Part shown: positions 55,029-64,000 of the stretch, piece after piece
How positions within the stretch are numbered: position 1 is the first letter of the stretch
Layout of the letters: each line of letters begins with the position of its first letter
The notes under the pieces: generated by a model
What the model was told of the DNA's origin: nothing
The model's database searches: none
What the model saw: the letters and a program-made list of their open reading frames with translations, nothing else
Assembly (NCBI RefSeq): GCF_001753165.1
Contig: NZ_CP017448.1
Coordinates: forward strand, 3,227,183 to 3,291,182
DNA from: Acidihalobacter aeolianus
GTDB taxonomy: Bacteria; Pseudomonadota; Gammaproteobacteria; DSM-5130; Acidihalobacteraceae
Reading direction: 5' to 3'
Length of the DNA stretch: 64,000 bases
Translations under genes and position numbers: made by a program

Positions 55029-55956
55029 CCGGGGCGTATTCGAGCAGCGCCTTGACGTGGGCCGCAACGCTGCGCGCCAGCGCCGGCAAGGCGTAACCAC
55101 CATCCAGGGCCGACACCAGCCGCCCCCCTGCATGCCGTTCGGCCACCTCGACGAGACGCCGCGTGATCCAGTCGTAATCGGCCTCGATCAGCGCCAGATG
55201 CGCCAGCGGGTCGTCGCGATGCGCGTCGAAGCCGGCCGAGACGAATACGACTTCCGGCGCGAAATCCTCCAACGCGGGCAGCACGCGCGACGCGAAGGCA
55301 TCGCGGTAGGCGACGCCGTCCGTGCCCGCAGGCAGCGGCACGTTGACGATATGCTCGCTGCGCGTATCGGCACCCGAATAGGGGTAGAGCGGGTGCTCGA
55401 AAGTGGAACACAGCAGCACCCGCGGCTCGTTGCCGAAGGCCGCCTCGGTGCCATTGCCGTGATGCACGTCGAAGTCGACGATCGCGACACGGGCCAGGCC
55501 GTGCGCCGCCAGCGCGTGTGCCGCGCCGATCGCGATGTTGTTGTAGAGGCAAAAGCCCATGGCGCGCCCGGGTTCGGCATGATGCCCCGGCGGACGCACG
55601 GCGCAGAAGGCGCGCCGTACCGGTCCCGCAATCACGCGGTCGACTGCAGCCACCACCGCGCCCGCTGCATGGCGGGCCGCCTCCAGGCTACCTGGTGAAA
55701 GCGTGGTGTCGGCATCCAGCGCCGCATAGCCAGCGACCGGGGAAGCCGCGTCCAGAGCGTCGAGATAGGTTGGTGTATGCACTCGCAGCAGCTGCTCCCG
55801 CGTCGCCTCTGGCGCTTCGACGTGCTGCAGAATCAGCTCCAGACCCGTGGCAATGAGCTGGTCGCCGATGGCGCCCAGGCGCGCCGGCGATTCGGGATGG
55901 CCCGGGCCAGGGTCGTGCGCCCGGCAGGCGGGATGGGTGAGCAGCAACACGGACAT
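55009..55956 (-). CDS. Histone deacetylase family (acetoin utilisation/APAH-like) hydrolase
   Basis: Zinc-dependent amidohydrolase of 315 residues. The catalytic His pair is in RPPGHHAEPGRAMGFCLYNN near residue 130. Zinc ligands are in VDFDVHHGNGTE near residue 168 and SAGFDAHRDDP near residue 250, and DGGY closes the site near 298. Bacterial members remove acyl groups from small molecules or lysines. The Pat-like acetyltransferase gene begins 66 bases upstream on the opposite strand, an interesting pairing. The ATG at 55956 fits the family N-terminus. Confidence 0.92.
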   Translation of the reverse strand: MSVLLLTHPACRAHDPGPGHPESPARLGAIGDQLIATGLELILQHVEAPEATREQLLRVHTPTYLDALDAASPVAGYAALDADTTLSPGSLEAARHAAGAVVAAVDRVIAGPVRRAFCAVRPPGHHAEPGRAMGFCLYNNIAIGAAHALAAHGLARVAIVDFDVHHGNGTEAAFGNEPRVLLCSTFEHPLYPYSGADTRSEHIVNVPLPAGTDGVAYRDAFASRVLPALEDFAPEVVFVSAGFDAHRDDPLAHLALIEADYDWITRRLVEVAERHAGGRLVSALDGGYALPALARSVAAHVKALLEYAPVSPDRA

Positions 55957-56021
55957 GACATGACCCTGAAGGAAAGCTTCGGCTAAGCTTAACACTCGCC
56001 TGCCGACCACCGAGGGACGCC

Positions 56022-58697
56022 ATGCCGACTCATACCCTGGAGGCGCTGTTCGCCGCCGAGAGTATCGCCGTCATCGGCGCCAGCCCGAATGCAGAAGCGG
56101 TCGGGGGCCGCTTGCTGCGCAATCTGGTCGAAGCGGGCTACAAGGGCCGCATCTACCCGATCAACCCCAAGTACGACCACATCGGCCGCCGCCGATGCCA
56201 CTCTGACATCAACGCCATCGACGGCCGCGTCGACCTCGCCATCATCGCCACCCCGGCCGCCACCGTGCCGGGCATCCTGCACCAGTGCGGCGAACATGGC
56301 GTGGGTGCCGCCATCGTCGTCTCCGCGGGCTTCGGCGAGGGCGGGGCCGAGGGCCTGCAGCTGCAGAGCGAACTGCTCGAGGCGGCGCGCGTCCATGGAC
56401 TCCGCGTGCTCGGACCGAACTGCCTGGGTCTGATCCGCCCGTTGCTGGGCCTGAACGCGACCTTCAGCAACAACCAGGCGTTGCCGGGTGACGTCGCCCT
56501 GGTTTCGCAGTCGGGCGCCCTGTGTACCGCCATTCTGGACTGGGCCGAGCCGAATCAGGTCGGCTTCTCGGCCGTGGTGTCGATGGGCGACGCCGCCGAC
56601 GTGGATTTCGGCGACATTCTCGATTTTCTCGCACTCGACCCACACACGCGCAGCATTCTGCTCTACGTCGAGGGCGTGAAGGATGCCCGACGCTTCATCA
56701 GCGGCCTGCGCGCGGCCGCACGCATGAAGCCGGTGATCGTAATCAAGGCGGGACGCCACGCCGCAGGCTCGCGCGCCGCCAGCTCGCACACCGGCGCGCT
56801 GGTGGGTGCGGACGACGTCTTCGATGCCGCCCTCGAACGCGCCGGCGCGGTGCGCGCCTACACCATCGAGCAGCTCTTTTCCGCCGCGCAGGTCCTATCC
56901 AGCGGACATCGCCTGCACGGCAACCGCCTACTCATCATCGGCAACGCCGGCGGGCCCGGGGTGCTCGCCACCGACCGCGCCAGCGAGCTGCATCTTGAAC
57001 TCGCCAAGCTCGCACCAACCACCGTGGAGGCACTGGACAAGGTGCTTCCTCCGCAGTGGCCGCGGGCCAATCCGGTGGACATCCTCGGCGACGCCGACCC
57101 GGCGCGCTATGCCCGCGCGCTGGATATCTGCCTGGCCGACCCGGGCGTCGACGCGGCCCTCGTCATGCTCACCCCGCAGGGCATGACCGATCCCACCGGC
57201 TGCGCGGAGGCGGTCATCGACGTCGACCGGCGCGGCAAGGCGGTGACCGCCTGCTGGATGGGGCAGAAACAGGCCGCTGCGGCCTGGGCACGCTTCGCCG
57301 AGGCGCACCTTCCGTACTTCCACACCCCGGAAATCGCCATCGAGGCACTGGACTATCTGGCCCAGCACCACCGCAACCAGCACCTGCTGATGCAGGTGCC
57401 GGGCTCCCTGTCCGCGCACGCCGAACCGGACATCGAAGGCGCGCGGATGATCATCGAGGGCGCCCTCAGCGCAGGCCGCAGCACGCTCAGCACGCAGGAA
57501 TCCAAGGCCCTGCTCAACGCCTTCCACATCCCGGTGATGCCGGCCATGCTGGCACGCGATCCGAACGAGGCGCTGGTCGCGGCCGAAACGCTGGGCTTCC
57601 CGGTGGCGATGAAGATCGCCTCGCATGCCCTCACCCATAAATCCGACGTCGGTGGGGTGCGTCTTAACATCGGCACCGCTGCCGGCGTGCGCGCGGCGTT
57701 CCGCGAGATGCTCGACGAGGTGCGGCACAGCCGGCCAGATGCGCAGATCGAGGGCATCACGGTGGAGGCCATGGCCCCGGTGCGACACGGTCGCGAGCTG
57801 ATGGTCGGTGTGGTGCGCGACCCGGTATTCGGGCCCGCGATCAGCTTTGGCGCCGGTGGCACCCAGGTTGAGATCCTCAAGGACCGCGCAATCGCGCTGC
57901 CTCCGCTCAACGCCCTGCTCATCGACACCCTGATCGAACGCACCCGGGTCTCCCGTTCGCTGCGCGAGTTCCGCCAGATGCCCGCAATCGACCGCGCAGC
58001 GCTGGTGCAGGTGTTGCACCGGGTTTCGGAAATGGTCTGCGAACTGCCCGAAATTGCGGAAATGGACATCAATCCGCTGATCGCGAGCGCACAGGGCGTG
58101 GTCGCGGTGGATGCGCGCTTCGTGGTCGCTCCCTCCGCCGGCGGTCCTGATCCCTATGCGCACATGGCGATCCACCCTTACCCGGCGCATCTCGCGCTGC
58201 AATGGCAGCTTGCCGATGGCACGGGCATCCGCATCCGCCCGATCCGCCCTGAGGACGCCGAAGTTGAACAGACCTTCGTGCAAGGCCTGTCGGAAGAAAG
58301 TCGCTACTTCCGCTTCCGCCAGACGCTCAACGCCCTGACTCCGGAAATGCTGGTGCGTTTCACCCAGATCGACTATGACCGCGAGATGGCCTTCATCGCG
58401 GTCACCGGGCCGGAGGAAACCGAGACCGAGATCGGCGTCGCCCGCTATATCGCCAACCCCGACCGCGAAAGCTGTGAGTTTGCCCTGGTGGTCGCCGACG
58501 AATGGCAGCGTCGCGGCATCGGCACCCGGCTCATGGAGATTCTCATGCGCACAGCCCATGACCGTGGCCTGAGACGCATGGAGGGAGAAGTTGTGGCGAG
58601 CAACCAGTCGATGCTCGCGCTGGTCGCGCGCCTGGGCTTCGAGCGTCGCGCGCACCCGGACGATGCCGAGGTACGCATCGTCTGGCGCTCGCTCTGA
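56022..58697 (+). CDS. Pat-type protein: ADP-forming acyl-CoA synthetase-like domains fused to GNAT acetyltransferase
   Basis: A protein of 891 residues. A CoA-binding Rossmann domain (about 5-135; AVIGASPNAEAVGGRLLRNL) and two succinyl-CoA synthetase-like regions come first, with SSHTGALVGADDVFDAAL near residue 255. An ATP-grasp region follows (about 480-710; HKSDVGGVRLN). The final GNAT domain (about 730-891) has acetyl-CoA motif DEWQRRGIGTRLME. This is the architecture of Pat/PatZ/Pka lysine acetyltransferases that inactivate acetyl-CoA synthetase. Divergent from an HDAC-family gene, so a matched acetylation and deacylation pair is possible. Confidence 0.93.
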   Translation: MPTHTLEALFAAESIAVIGASPNAEAVGGRLLRNLVEAGYKGRIYPINPKYDHIGRRRCHSDINAIDGRVDLAIIATPAATVPGILHQCGEHGVGAAIVVSAGFGEGGAEGLQLQSELLEAARVHGLRVLGPNCLGLIRPLLGLNATFSNNQALPGDVALVSQSGALCTAILDWAEPNQVGFSAVVSMGDAADVDFGDILDFLALDPHTRSILLYVEGVKDARRFISGLRAAARMKPVIVIKAGRHAAGSRAASSHTGALVGADDVFDAALERAGAVRAYTIEQLFSAAQVLSSGHRLHGNRLLIIGNAGGPGVLATDRASELHLELAKLAPTTVEALDKVLPPQWPRANPVDILGDADPARYARALDICLADPGVDAALVMLTPQGMTDPTGCAEAVIDVDRRGKAVTACWMGQKQAAAAWARFAEAHLPYFHTPEIAIEALDYLAQHHRNQHLLMQVPGSLSAHAEPDIEGARMIIEGALSAGRSTLSTQESKALLNAFHIPVMPAMLARDPNEALVAAETLGFPVAMKIASHALTHKSDVGGVRLNIGTAAGVRAAFREMLDEVRHSRPDAQIEGITVEAMAPVRHGRELMVGVVRDPVFGPAISFGAGGTQVEILKDRAIALPPLNALLIDTLIERTRVSRSLREFRQMPAIDRAALVQVLHRVSEMVCELPEIAEMDINPLIASAQGVVAVDARFVVAPSAGGPDPYAHMAIHPYPAHLALQWQLADGTGIRIRPIRPEDAEVEQTFVQGLSEESRYFRFRQTLNALTPEMLVRFTQIDYDREMAFIAVTGPEETETEIGVARYIANPDRESCEFALVVADEWQRRGIGTRLMEILMRTAHDRGLRRMEGEVVASNQSMLALVARLGFERRAHPDDAEVRIVWRSL

Positions 58698-58705
58698 TAC
58701 GACAA

Positions 58706-58738
58706 CGAGGAGGCGGGCATGGCCCGCCCGCCTCCTCG
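58706..58738. terminator. Strong hairpin between convergent genes
   Basis: A perfect 13-base stem, CGAGGAGGCGGGC with GCCCGCCTCCTCG, and a 7-base loop. It lies 9 bases after the Pat-like gene and 14 bases after the end of the aquaporin gene, so it can serve both strands. There is no T-run. Confidence 0.7.
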
Positions 58739-58751
58739 CAAGCACACCGAC

Positions 58752-59465
58752 TCAGGCGCTGGCGGCTTCGGTGGCCGGAAGCCCCTTGGCCGCGCGCAGC
58801 ACGCGGTATAGCAGGCCAGCACCCATCGCACCCAGCGGCGTCGCCAGCAGATACACCCAGATGTGGGTGTACACACCGGAGGCGACCGCCGGCCCGATGG
58901 TCCGCGCCGGGTTCAGACTGGCACCGGTGAGACCGCCGAAGAACATCACCGAAATCGAGATGATCAGCCCGATGGCAAGCGGCGCGACGGCGCCCGCACG
59001 ATCGCTCATCGCGGTGTGCAGCACGGTGGACATCAGAAAGAAGGTGCCGAGCATCTCAAGCACGAAACCGCCCGCGAGGGTGGTCAGCTTGGTGTTGATC
59101 AGGGTGGCGCCGAGATCGCCGTACGGCCCCATATGCGTACCGCTGTGGTCGTGGGCGAAGATGAAACCGAGGATCAGGCCAGCTACGATGCCTCCCGCGA
59201 TCTGCGCCGCGATGTAAGGCACGATGCGGGCGGGCGGCAGCTTGCCTGCCACGGCCGCACCGAGGGTGATTGCCGGATTCACTAGCCCGCCGCTGATGTC
59301 GCCGAACACGAAGGCGGCAATCGCCACCGCCAATCCGTTGGCCAGCGCCGCATCCAGCAGACCGGCGTGTCCCGTAGTCACCATGGAGGCCGCGCCGCCC
59401 CCGAAAAAGATGAGTCCGAAAGTACCGATGAACTCAGCGATCAGAGCCTTACTCAAATCTTGCAT
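58752..59465 (-). CDS. MIP family aquaporin
   Basis: Water or small-solute channel, 237 residues with six helices. Both NPA boxes are present: NPAITLG near residue 65 and NPARTIG near residue 187. The first helix has AEFIGTFGLIFFGGG. The ATG at 59465 has GGAGAA upstream; the frame extends further but without support. Whether it carries water only or also glycerol cannot be read with certainty. It may help osmotic balance with the MscS, NhaA and Kup genes of the window. Confidence 0.9.
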   Translation of the reverse strand: MQDLSKALIAEFIGTFGLIFFGGGAASMVTTGHAGLLDAALANGLAVAIAAFVFGDISGGLVNPAITLGAAVAGKLPPARIVPYIAAQIAGGIVAGLILGFIFAHDHSGTHMGPYGDLGATLINTKLTTLAGGFVLEMLGTFFLMSTVLHTAMSDRAGAVAPLAIGLIISISVMFFGGLTGASLNPARTIGPAVASGVYTHIWVYLLATPLGAMGAGLLYRVLRAAKGLPATEAASA

Positions 59466-59651
59466 TGCAGCATTCTCCTTTGGACAAAATGGAGCCCCAT
59501 CCGCCGATGCATAAACTACTTCTATAACACATAGATAAATGATTTTCTGGACGCTGTTTAAATTCTGCCAGCGCCAAGCACTAGGACTGGCTCCGGCAGC
59601 GGGGGTTCGTGGGGATTGCATTACACTTTGGTAAGGCAGCGTCTATTTCGT

Positions 59652-59715
59652 CGATAGCCGATCGCTATCGGGAGGGCACGCAAGCCTAGGTACACCCTCA
59701 CCCCGAGGCGGGGTG
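59652..59715 (-). terminator. Two hairpins in the gap after kup
   Basis: CGATAGC (59652-59658) with GCTATCG (59664-59670) and CACCCCG (59699-59705) with CGGGGTG (59709-59715) are short perfect stems. They lie downstream of the kup stop (59735) on the minus strand and may end its transcript. The 269-base gap between kup and aquaporin holds no gene I can support. Confidence 0.45.
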
Positions 59716-59734
59716 GTACACGGCGCGAGGGATG

Positions 59735-61681
59735 TCAGATGTCGATCTGGATACCGAGCTCGACCGAGCGCCCTGGCGGCAGACGGTAGTAGTCCACCGC
59801 GCCCTGCGCATTGCGCGCCATGAAGGCGAACAGCCGATGACGCCAGCGCGGCATCGAGGGGTTGCGACCGGCCAGGGAGATATGCAGACGGTCGGCGAAG
59901 AAGGTGGTGGTCTCAGCCTCCAGTCCGGGTATGACGCCGAGGTCCTGGCACAGCTTGGTGGCTACGCTCAGGTTGGGCGTCTGCATGAAACCGTAGTTCA
60001 CGAATACACGGTAGAACTCGGCACCGAGCGGCGCGATTTCGAGGCGCTCGGAGGCCGGCACGCGCGGCACGTCTCGGCTCGTGGCCGTCATCAGCAGCAC
60101 GCGCTCGTGCAACACCTGATTGAGCTTGAGGTGATGCAGCAACCCTTGCGGTACCGTGTCCCCCGGGCCGCACAGGAACACGCCGGTTCCGCGCACGCGC
60201 GTCGGGGGCTCGTAGGACAGGCTCTGCAGGAAGGTCGCGATCGGCATGCCGCGCTCCTGCGCCATCGCGCGGCGCAGGGCCATGCCCCGCCGCCAGGTGG
60301 ACATCAGCAGCACCACAGCGGCTGCGACCAGCAGGGGCAGCCAGCCACCGTCCGGAACCTTGAGCAGATTGGAGCTCAGGAACACGAGATCCGGGATCAG
60401 GAACAGCCCGGCGATGAGGCCGGCATGCAACCGGCTCCATTGCCAGCGACGGCGCATGACCATATAGGCCAGTGTCGTGGTGATCGCCATGGTCGCGCTG
60501 ACCGCAACGCCGTAGGCGCCAGCAAGACGCGCGGTCGAACCAAAACCGACCACCACCGCAATCGTCGCGACCATCAGCGCCAGATTCACGCCTGGCATAT
60601 AAATCTGGCCCATTTCCTCGTCCGAGGTCTGCACGATCACAAGGCGCGGGCCAAAACCCATCTGGATCGACTGGCGCGCCAGGGAGTACGCCCCGGAAAT
60701 GACCGCCTGCGAAGCGATCACCGTGGCCACCGTGGCGAGCAGGATCATCGGATAGACGCCCCATGATGGCACCAGGCTGTAGAAGGGATGCGCGGCCTTG
60801 GCGGGATCGCGGAGCAGCAGCGCGCCCTGGCCGAAGTAGTTGAGCAGCAGGGCGGGAAGCACCAGGCCGAACCAGGCCCAACGGATCGGCGCGGCGCCGA
60901 AGTGGCCCATATCGGCGTAGAGCGTCTCACCACCGGTCACCACCAGAAAGACGCTGCCCAGCACCAGGAAGGCCGTGCTCGGTGCATCCACCACGAAGCG
61001 CACAGCAGCCAACGGATTGGCCCCGGCGAGCACCGCTGGCGCCTGCACAATGCCGTATATGCCCATCAGCGCCAGCACCGTAAACCACAGCAGCATGATC
61101 GGCCCTAGCCAGCGCCCCAGACGGGCCGTGCCCTTGCGCTGGGTGGCGAACAGCACGAGCAGAATGATCACCGTGATTGGAATCACGCCGGGTTTGAGCA
61201 TGGGTGCCGCCACCTTTAGCCCGCCGACGGCGCTGAGCACGGAAATCGCCGGGGTGATCATGCCGTCGCCGTACAGCAGGGAGGCTCCGAAGCTACCGAG
61301 CAGTATGGTCAGTGCCGCCGCCCGTCCCTTGCGGCCCCAGGGGTCAAGCAAGGCAAGCAAGGCCAGAATTCCGCCCTCGCCTCGGTTGTCCGCGCGCATC
61401 ATGAAGCTGACGTACTTGATCGAGATCACCACGATCAGCGCCCAGAAGATCAGCGAGAGGATGCCGATCACGTGCGCTGGGGTCACCGCCAGGCGACTGC
61501 CGCTGTAGAAGCAGGCGTGCAGGGCGTAGAGAGGACTGGTACCGATATCGCCGTAGACGATACCTAGGGCCATCAGGCTCAGGGAGGCAATGCGGCGGCG
61601 CTCCAGCGTCTTTTCCGATTGGGGCTGCGGGCTCGTTTCGGGACGCTCCGCCGATGCTGCGTTCATTTTCGTATGGGCCAT
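59735..61681 (-). CDS. kup: Low-affinity potassium uptake protein Kup
   Basis: Potassium/proton symporter of the KUP/HAK family, 648 residues. About twelve helices fill residues 30-450. The family block GIVYGDIGTSPLYALHACF (in parts) lies near residue 38, followed by GGILALLALLDP near residue 105 and GDGMITPAISVLSAVGGLKV near residue 140. The C-terminal 190 residues are soluble (QSLSYEPPTRVRGTGVFLCGP). Stands alone; potassium uptake is a main osmoadaptation route. Confidence 0.95.
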   Translation of the reverse strand: MAHTKMNAASAERPETSPQPQSEKTLERRRIASLSLMALGIVYGDIGTSPLYALHACFYSGSRLAVTPAHVIGILSLIFWALIVVISIKYVSFMMRADNRGEGGILALLALLDPWGRKGRAAALTILLGSFGASLLYGDGMITPAISVLSAVGGLKVAAPMLKPGVIPITVIILLVLFATQRKGTARLGRWLGPIMLLWFTVLALMGIYGIVQAPAVLAGANPLAAVRFVVDAPSTAFLVLGSVFLVVTGGETLYADMGHFGAAPIRWAWFGLVLPALLLNYFGQGALLLRDPAKAAHPFYSLVPSWGVYPMILLATVATVIASQAVISGAYSLARQSIQMGFGPRLVIVQTSDEEMGQIYMPGVNLALMVATIAVVVGFGSTARLAGAYGVAVSATMAITTTLAYMVMRRRWQWSRLHAGLIAGLFLIPDLVFLSSNLLKVPDGGWLPLLVAAAVVLLMSTWRRGMALRRAMAQERGMPIATFLQSLSYEPPTRVRGTGVFLCGPGDTVPQGLLHHLKLNQVLHERVLLMTATSRDVPRVPASERLEIAPLGAEFYRVFVNYGFMQTPNLSVATKLCQDLGVIPGLEAETTTFFADRLHISLAGRNPSMPRWRHRLFAFMARNAQGAVDYYRLPPGRSVELGIQIDI

Positions 61682-61814
61682 ACGGGACTCACTGTTGGCC
61701 CGACGTTCCCGCTGTCGCTGATCATGTCTTGCCTCCGCGGCAGCCCGGAAAACCGGGTCTGCGCTCAGGAATACACTACGACGTCGTCATGCGGGAATAG
61801 TTCCCGCACTCCGA

Positions 61815-63134
61815 TCAACCGTAACCCAGTGCGGATTCGCCCTCGCCCGGGTCCTCCAGGCTCAGCACCTCGGCATCGTCGTCATAGGCGAAGATTTCGG
61901 CGTAGCGGCCCCAGTTGATCACCACCTCCAGCACACGCTGCGACTCGTCGTCACTGAGGCTGTCCTCAAGCTCGGTGAGAAAACGCTCGGCCGGCGCGCG
62001 GTGGTTGGGGCGCTCATCGAGCACACTGCGGATGTGCGCCGCCAGTGGGACGTACTTGAGCAACTGCCGTGCGAACGCCGATTTGCGTTCCTGGGTGTCC
62101 CCGTTCACATAACGCCGGCCCACCGCGGTCAGCGCGATCTGGCCCTGCACGACCATCGCGAGATCCAGGATCTCCAGTGACTCGACCAGCGGGAACAGGT
62201 CGTCTACCGACAGCTGCATGTCGTCGGCCAGTTCCGGCAGACTGATGAAACGCTGACCCGAGGTTTCGCTCTCCGCGTCGATGGCCTCGATCAGGCCAGC
62301 GAGACGGTTGATCGCCGCAGTGGGCAGACGATAGCTGACGCCCTCCGCACGCCGCGGCGCCTGCGGTCCGCGGCGGGTCATGATCGCGTAGATCTCCTCG
62401 ACCAGACGGCGGAATTCGGGGGCCTGGCGATTGCGCGGCTGCGGCAGGCGCACGGGAATCTCGGCCGCCACCCGCCCGGGGTTGGAGGCGAAGATCACGA
62501 TGCGGTCGGCCATCAGTACCGCTTCCTCGATGTTGTGCGAGACCAGCAGGATGCCGCGCAGCGGAATCTGGCGCTCCTCCCACAGGTCAAGCAGATCGGT
62601 GCGCAGGTTCTCTGCGGTAAGCACGTCGAGCGCGGAAAACGCCTCGTCCATCAGCAGCACATCGGGGTCGACCACCAGTGCGCGGGCGAAGCCGACGCGC
62701 TGGCGCATACCGCCGGACAGCTCGCGTGGATAGGCCGACTCGAAGCCGTCGAGTCCGATCAGATCGATCGCCGCCAGTGCACGCCGCAGGCGTTCCGCAC
62801 GCGGCACCCCGCGCGCCTCAAGGCCGAGTTCCACGTTCTCCAGCACGGTCAGCCAGGGAAACAGCGCGAAACTCTGGAACACCATCGAGAGACCCGGCAC
62901 CGGCCCGGTCACTGGGCTGTCGCGGTACATCACCTCGCCGCCGGTCGGCGGCACCAGTCCGGACATGATGCGCAGCAAGGTCGACTTGCCCGAACCCGAG
63001 CGGCCCAGCAGCACCAGGATCTCGTCCTCGCGCAGACTCAGGTCCACACCGTCGAGAATCTTGAGATCCTCGCCGTCCGGCGTCTTGAAAGCCTTTTCCA
63101 CGCCGCTCAGACGCAGGATGTCCTTGGCTGCCAT
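61815..63134 (-). CDS. ABC transporter ATPase with C-terminal AAA-associated regulatory domain
   Basis: A 439-residue ATPase of the NitT/TauT (nitrate/sulfonate) class. Walker A GRSGSGKST near residue 42, signature LSGGMRQR near residue 142, Walker B DVLLMDEAFSAL near residue 163. After residue 280 comes an extra winged-helix-like AAA-associated domain (LPELADDMQLSVDDLFPLVESLEILDLAMV, as pieces), found in a subset of such ATPases. It precedes the fused permease on the same strand and shares its likely operon. Substrate unknown. Confidence 0.88.
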   Translation of the reverse strand: MAAKDILRLSGVEKAFKTPDGEDLKILDGVDLSLREDEILVLLGRSGSGKSTLLRIMSGLVPPTGGEVMYRDSPVTGPVPGLSMVFQSFALFPWLTVLENVELGLEARGVPRAERLRRALAAIDLIGLDGFESAYPRELSGGMRQRVGFARALVVDPDVLLMDEAFSALDVLTAENLRTDLLDLWEERQIPLRGILLVSHNIEEAVLMADRIVIFASNPGRVAAEIPVRLPQPRNRQAPEFRRLVEEIYAIMTRRGPQAPRRAEGVSYRLPTAAINRLAGLIEAIDAESETSGQRFISLPELADDMQLSVDDLFPLVESLEILDLAMVVQGQIALTAVGRRYVNGDTQERKSAFARQLLKYVPLAAHIRSVLDERPNHRAPAERFLTELEDSLSDDESQRVLEVVINWGRYAEIFAYDDDAEVLSLEDPGEGESALGYG

Positions 63135-63146
63135 GCGGATGCTCTC

Positions 63147-64000
63147 CTAGTCGAGACGCCAGTGCGTCTCGGCGAACTGATACAGTCGGTGCCAGACGAA
63201 CCGGTTGATGGTGATGACGAACAGGGCCATCACTCCGGTGCCAAGCACGACATGATGCACATCGCCGCGCGCGGTCGCCTGGGCAATGTAGGCGCCTAGG
63301 CCTGTGGCGACTAGGGTGTGATTGCCCCAGCTCACCACCTCAGCCACGATGCTCGCGTTCCAGGCCCCGCCCGAGGCGGTGATCGCACCGGTGACATAGG
63401 ACTGGAACACGCCGGGGAACAGCAACCGCCTGAAACGCAGCCAGCCGCGCAGCCCCAGGTTGTGCGAGGCCTCCTTGAGGTCCGAGGGTAGGGCTGCGGC
63501 GCCTCCGATGACGTTGAACAGGATGTACCACTGACTGCCCAGAATCATCAACGGGCTGACCCAGACGTTGACGTTGAGATGGAAACCGACGATGACCACG
63601 ACCACCAGTGGAAACAAGAGGTTGGCGGGGAAAGCGGCGAGGAACTGGGCCAGCGGCTGGATCCGCTGCGCGAGACGTGGGCGCAGCCCGATCCAGATGC
63701 CGATCGGCACCCATACCACGCTGGCGAGCACCACCAGCACGAACACGCGCAGTGCGGTGGCACCGCCGAGCAGGAACACGTGCCAGACCTCGCCCCAGCC
63801 GAAGTCGCGCGGGATGATGCGCCACATTTCGATCAGGGTGCCGACCACGAGCAGTGCCAGCGCCAGATTGAAAATCAGATCGAGCCAGCGCATACGCCGC
63901 GAGTCATCCTCGCCGGGAAACGCCTTTGGGCTGGAGCCTAGGCGCAGGCTGGCCTGCCAGAATACCCCCGGCACCACCGCCAGCAGGCGCATGATCCGTG
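63147..64000 (-). CDS. NitT/TauT-type ABC permease, 5' end beyond the window
   Basis: The visible 284 codons encode a permease domain with about six helices and the EAA-type loop SHNLGLRGWLRFRRLLFPGVFQSYVTG (as pieces) near residue 190. The frame is open to the window edge, and the local Met codons look internal, so the gene continues upstream. Fused two-domain permeases of about 580 residues are common with this type of ATPase. No binding protein is seen inside the window. It ends 13 bases before the ATPase start. Confidence 0.82.
   Translation of the reverse strand, partial: RIMRLLAVVPGVFWQASLRLGSSPKAFPGEDDSRRMRWLDLIFNLALALLVVGTLIEMWRIIPRDFGWGEVWHVFLLGGATALRVFVLVVLASVVWVPIGIWIGLRPRLAQRIQPLAQFLAAFPANLLFPLVVVVIVGFHLNVNVWVSPLMILGSQWYILFNVIGGAAALPSDLKEASHNLGLRGWLRFRRLLFPGVFQSYVTGAITASGGAWNASIVAEVVSWGNHTLVATGLGAYIAQATARGDVHHVVLGTGVMALFVITINRFVWHRLYQFAETHWRLD

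Overview
The window is a 64 kb, mostly GC-rich and gene-dense piece of a bacterial chromosome with no rRNA, tRNA, CRISPR array or insertion sequence that I can recognise. Gene order points to a gammaproteobacterium: coaBC-dut-algC-argB and gmk-rpoZ-spoT-ridA-recG are classic gammaproteobacterial neighbourhoods. A SoxA cytochrome, a secreted DsrE-like protein and a tandem rhodanese suggest sulfur oxidation, for example in a Chromatiales or Ectothiorhodospiraceae-like organism. The genus is not established from the sequence.

Layout. 1-9 kb: glutathione reductase (cut by the window edge), ubiA, comF, a small membrane protein with bioB-bioF, radC, a cyclic-nucleotide-binding protein, a WxxGxW lipoprotein, coaBC and dut. 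9-13.8 kb: algC and argB, separated by an AT-richer BglII-type restriction-modification pair, then a DUF4124 protein and pyrE. 13.9-22 kb: a CPA1-type antiporter, exonuclease III, AmpG, an MscS channel and a CHASE-PAS-GGDEF-EAL protein. 22-28 kb: two NTF2-like paralogues, a PfkB kinase overlapping a Rieske protein, a CHAD protein, endonuclease V, a DsrE-like protein and a lone SoxA. 28-34 kb: recG, ridA, spoT, rpoZ and gmk. 34-41 kb: a GbsR/MarR regulator, MlaA, TolC, EmrA, EmrB and a further MFS transporter, all on one strand. 41-44 kb: a Mug-like glycosylase, a receiver-only protein, NhaA and a thioredoxin-like protein.

The most interesting part is 43.9-53.9 kb, visibly less GC-rich than its flanks. 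It holds a fused rubredoxin-rubredoxin reductase, a DUF302 protein, an acyl-CoA-dehydrogenase-fold flavoprotein that seems to lack the usual catalytic Glu, an OsmC protein, a NifA-like sigma54 activator, a tandem rhodanese, a NitT/TauT-type ABC transporter and a divergent cyanase. I find three sigma54 (-24/-12) promoter matches exactly where such a regulon needs them: before the OsmC operon, before the ABC operon and before cyanase. An 8-bp motif shared by the control regions lies 65-77 bp upstream of each. The activator therefore probably controls all three units. I read this as a candidate sigma54-controlled module for taking up and oxidising a small sulfur/nitrogen compound, with cyanate as a substrate or intermediate. 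The substrate is inference.

54-64 kb: RarD, an HDAC-family deacylase, a Pat-like CoA-ligase/GNAT fusion, an aquaporin, the Kup potassium transporter, and an ABC ATPase with a permease that runs off the window.
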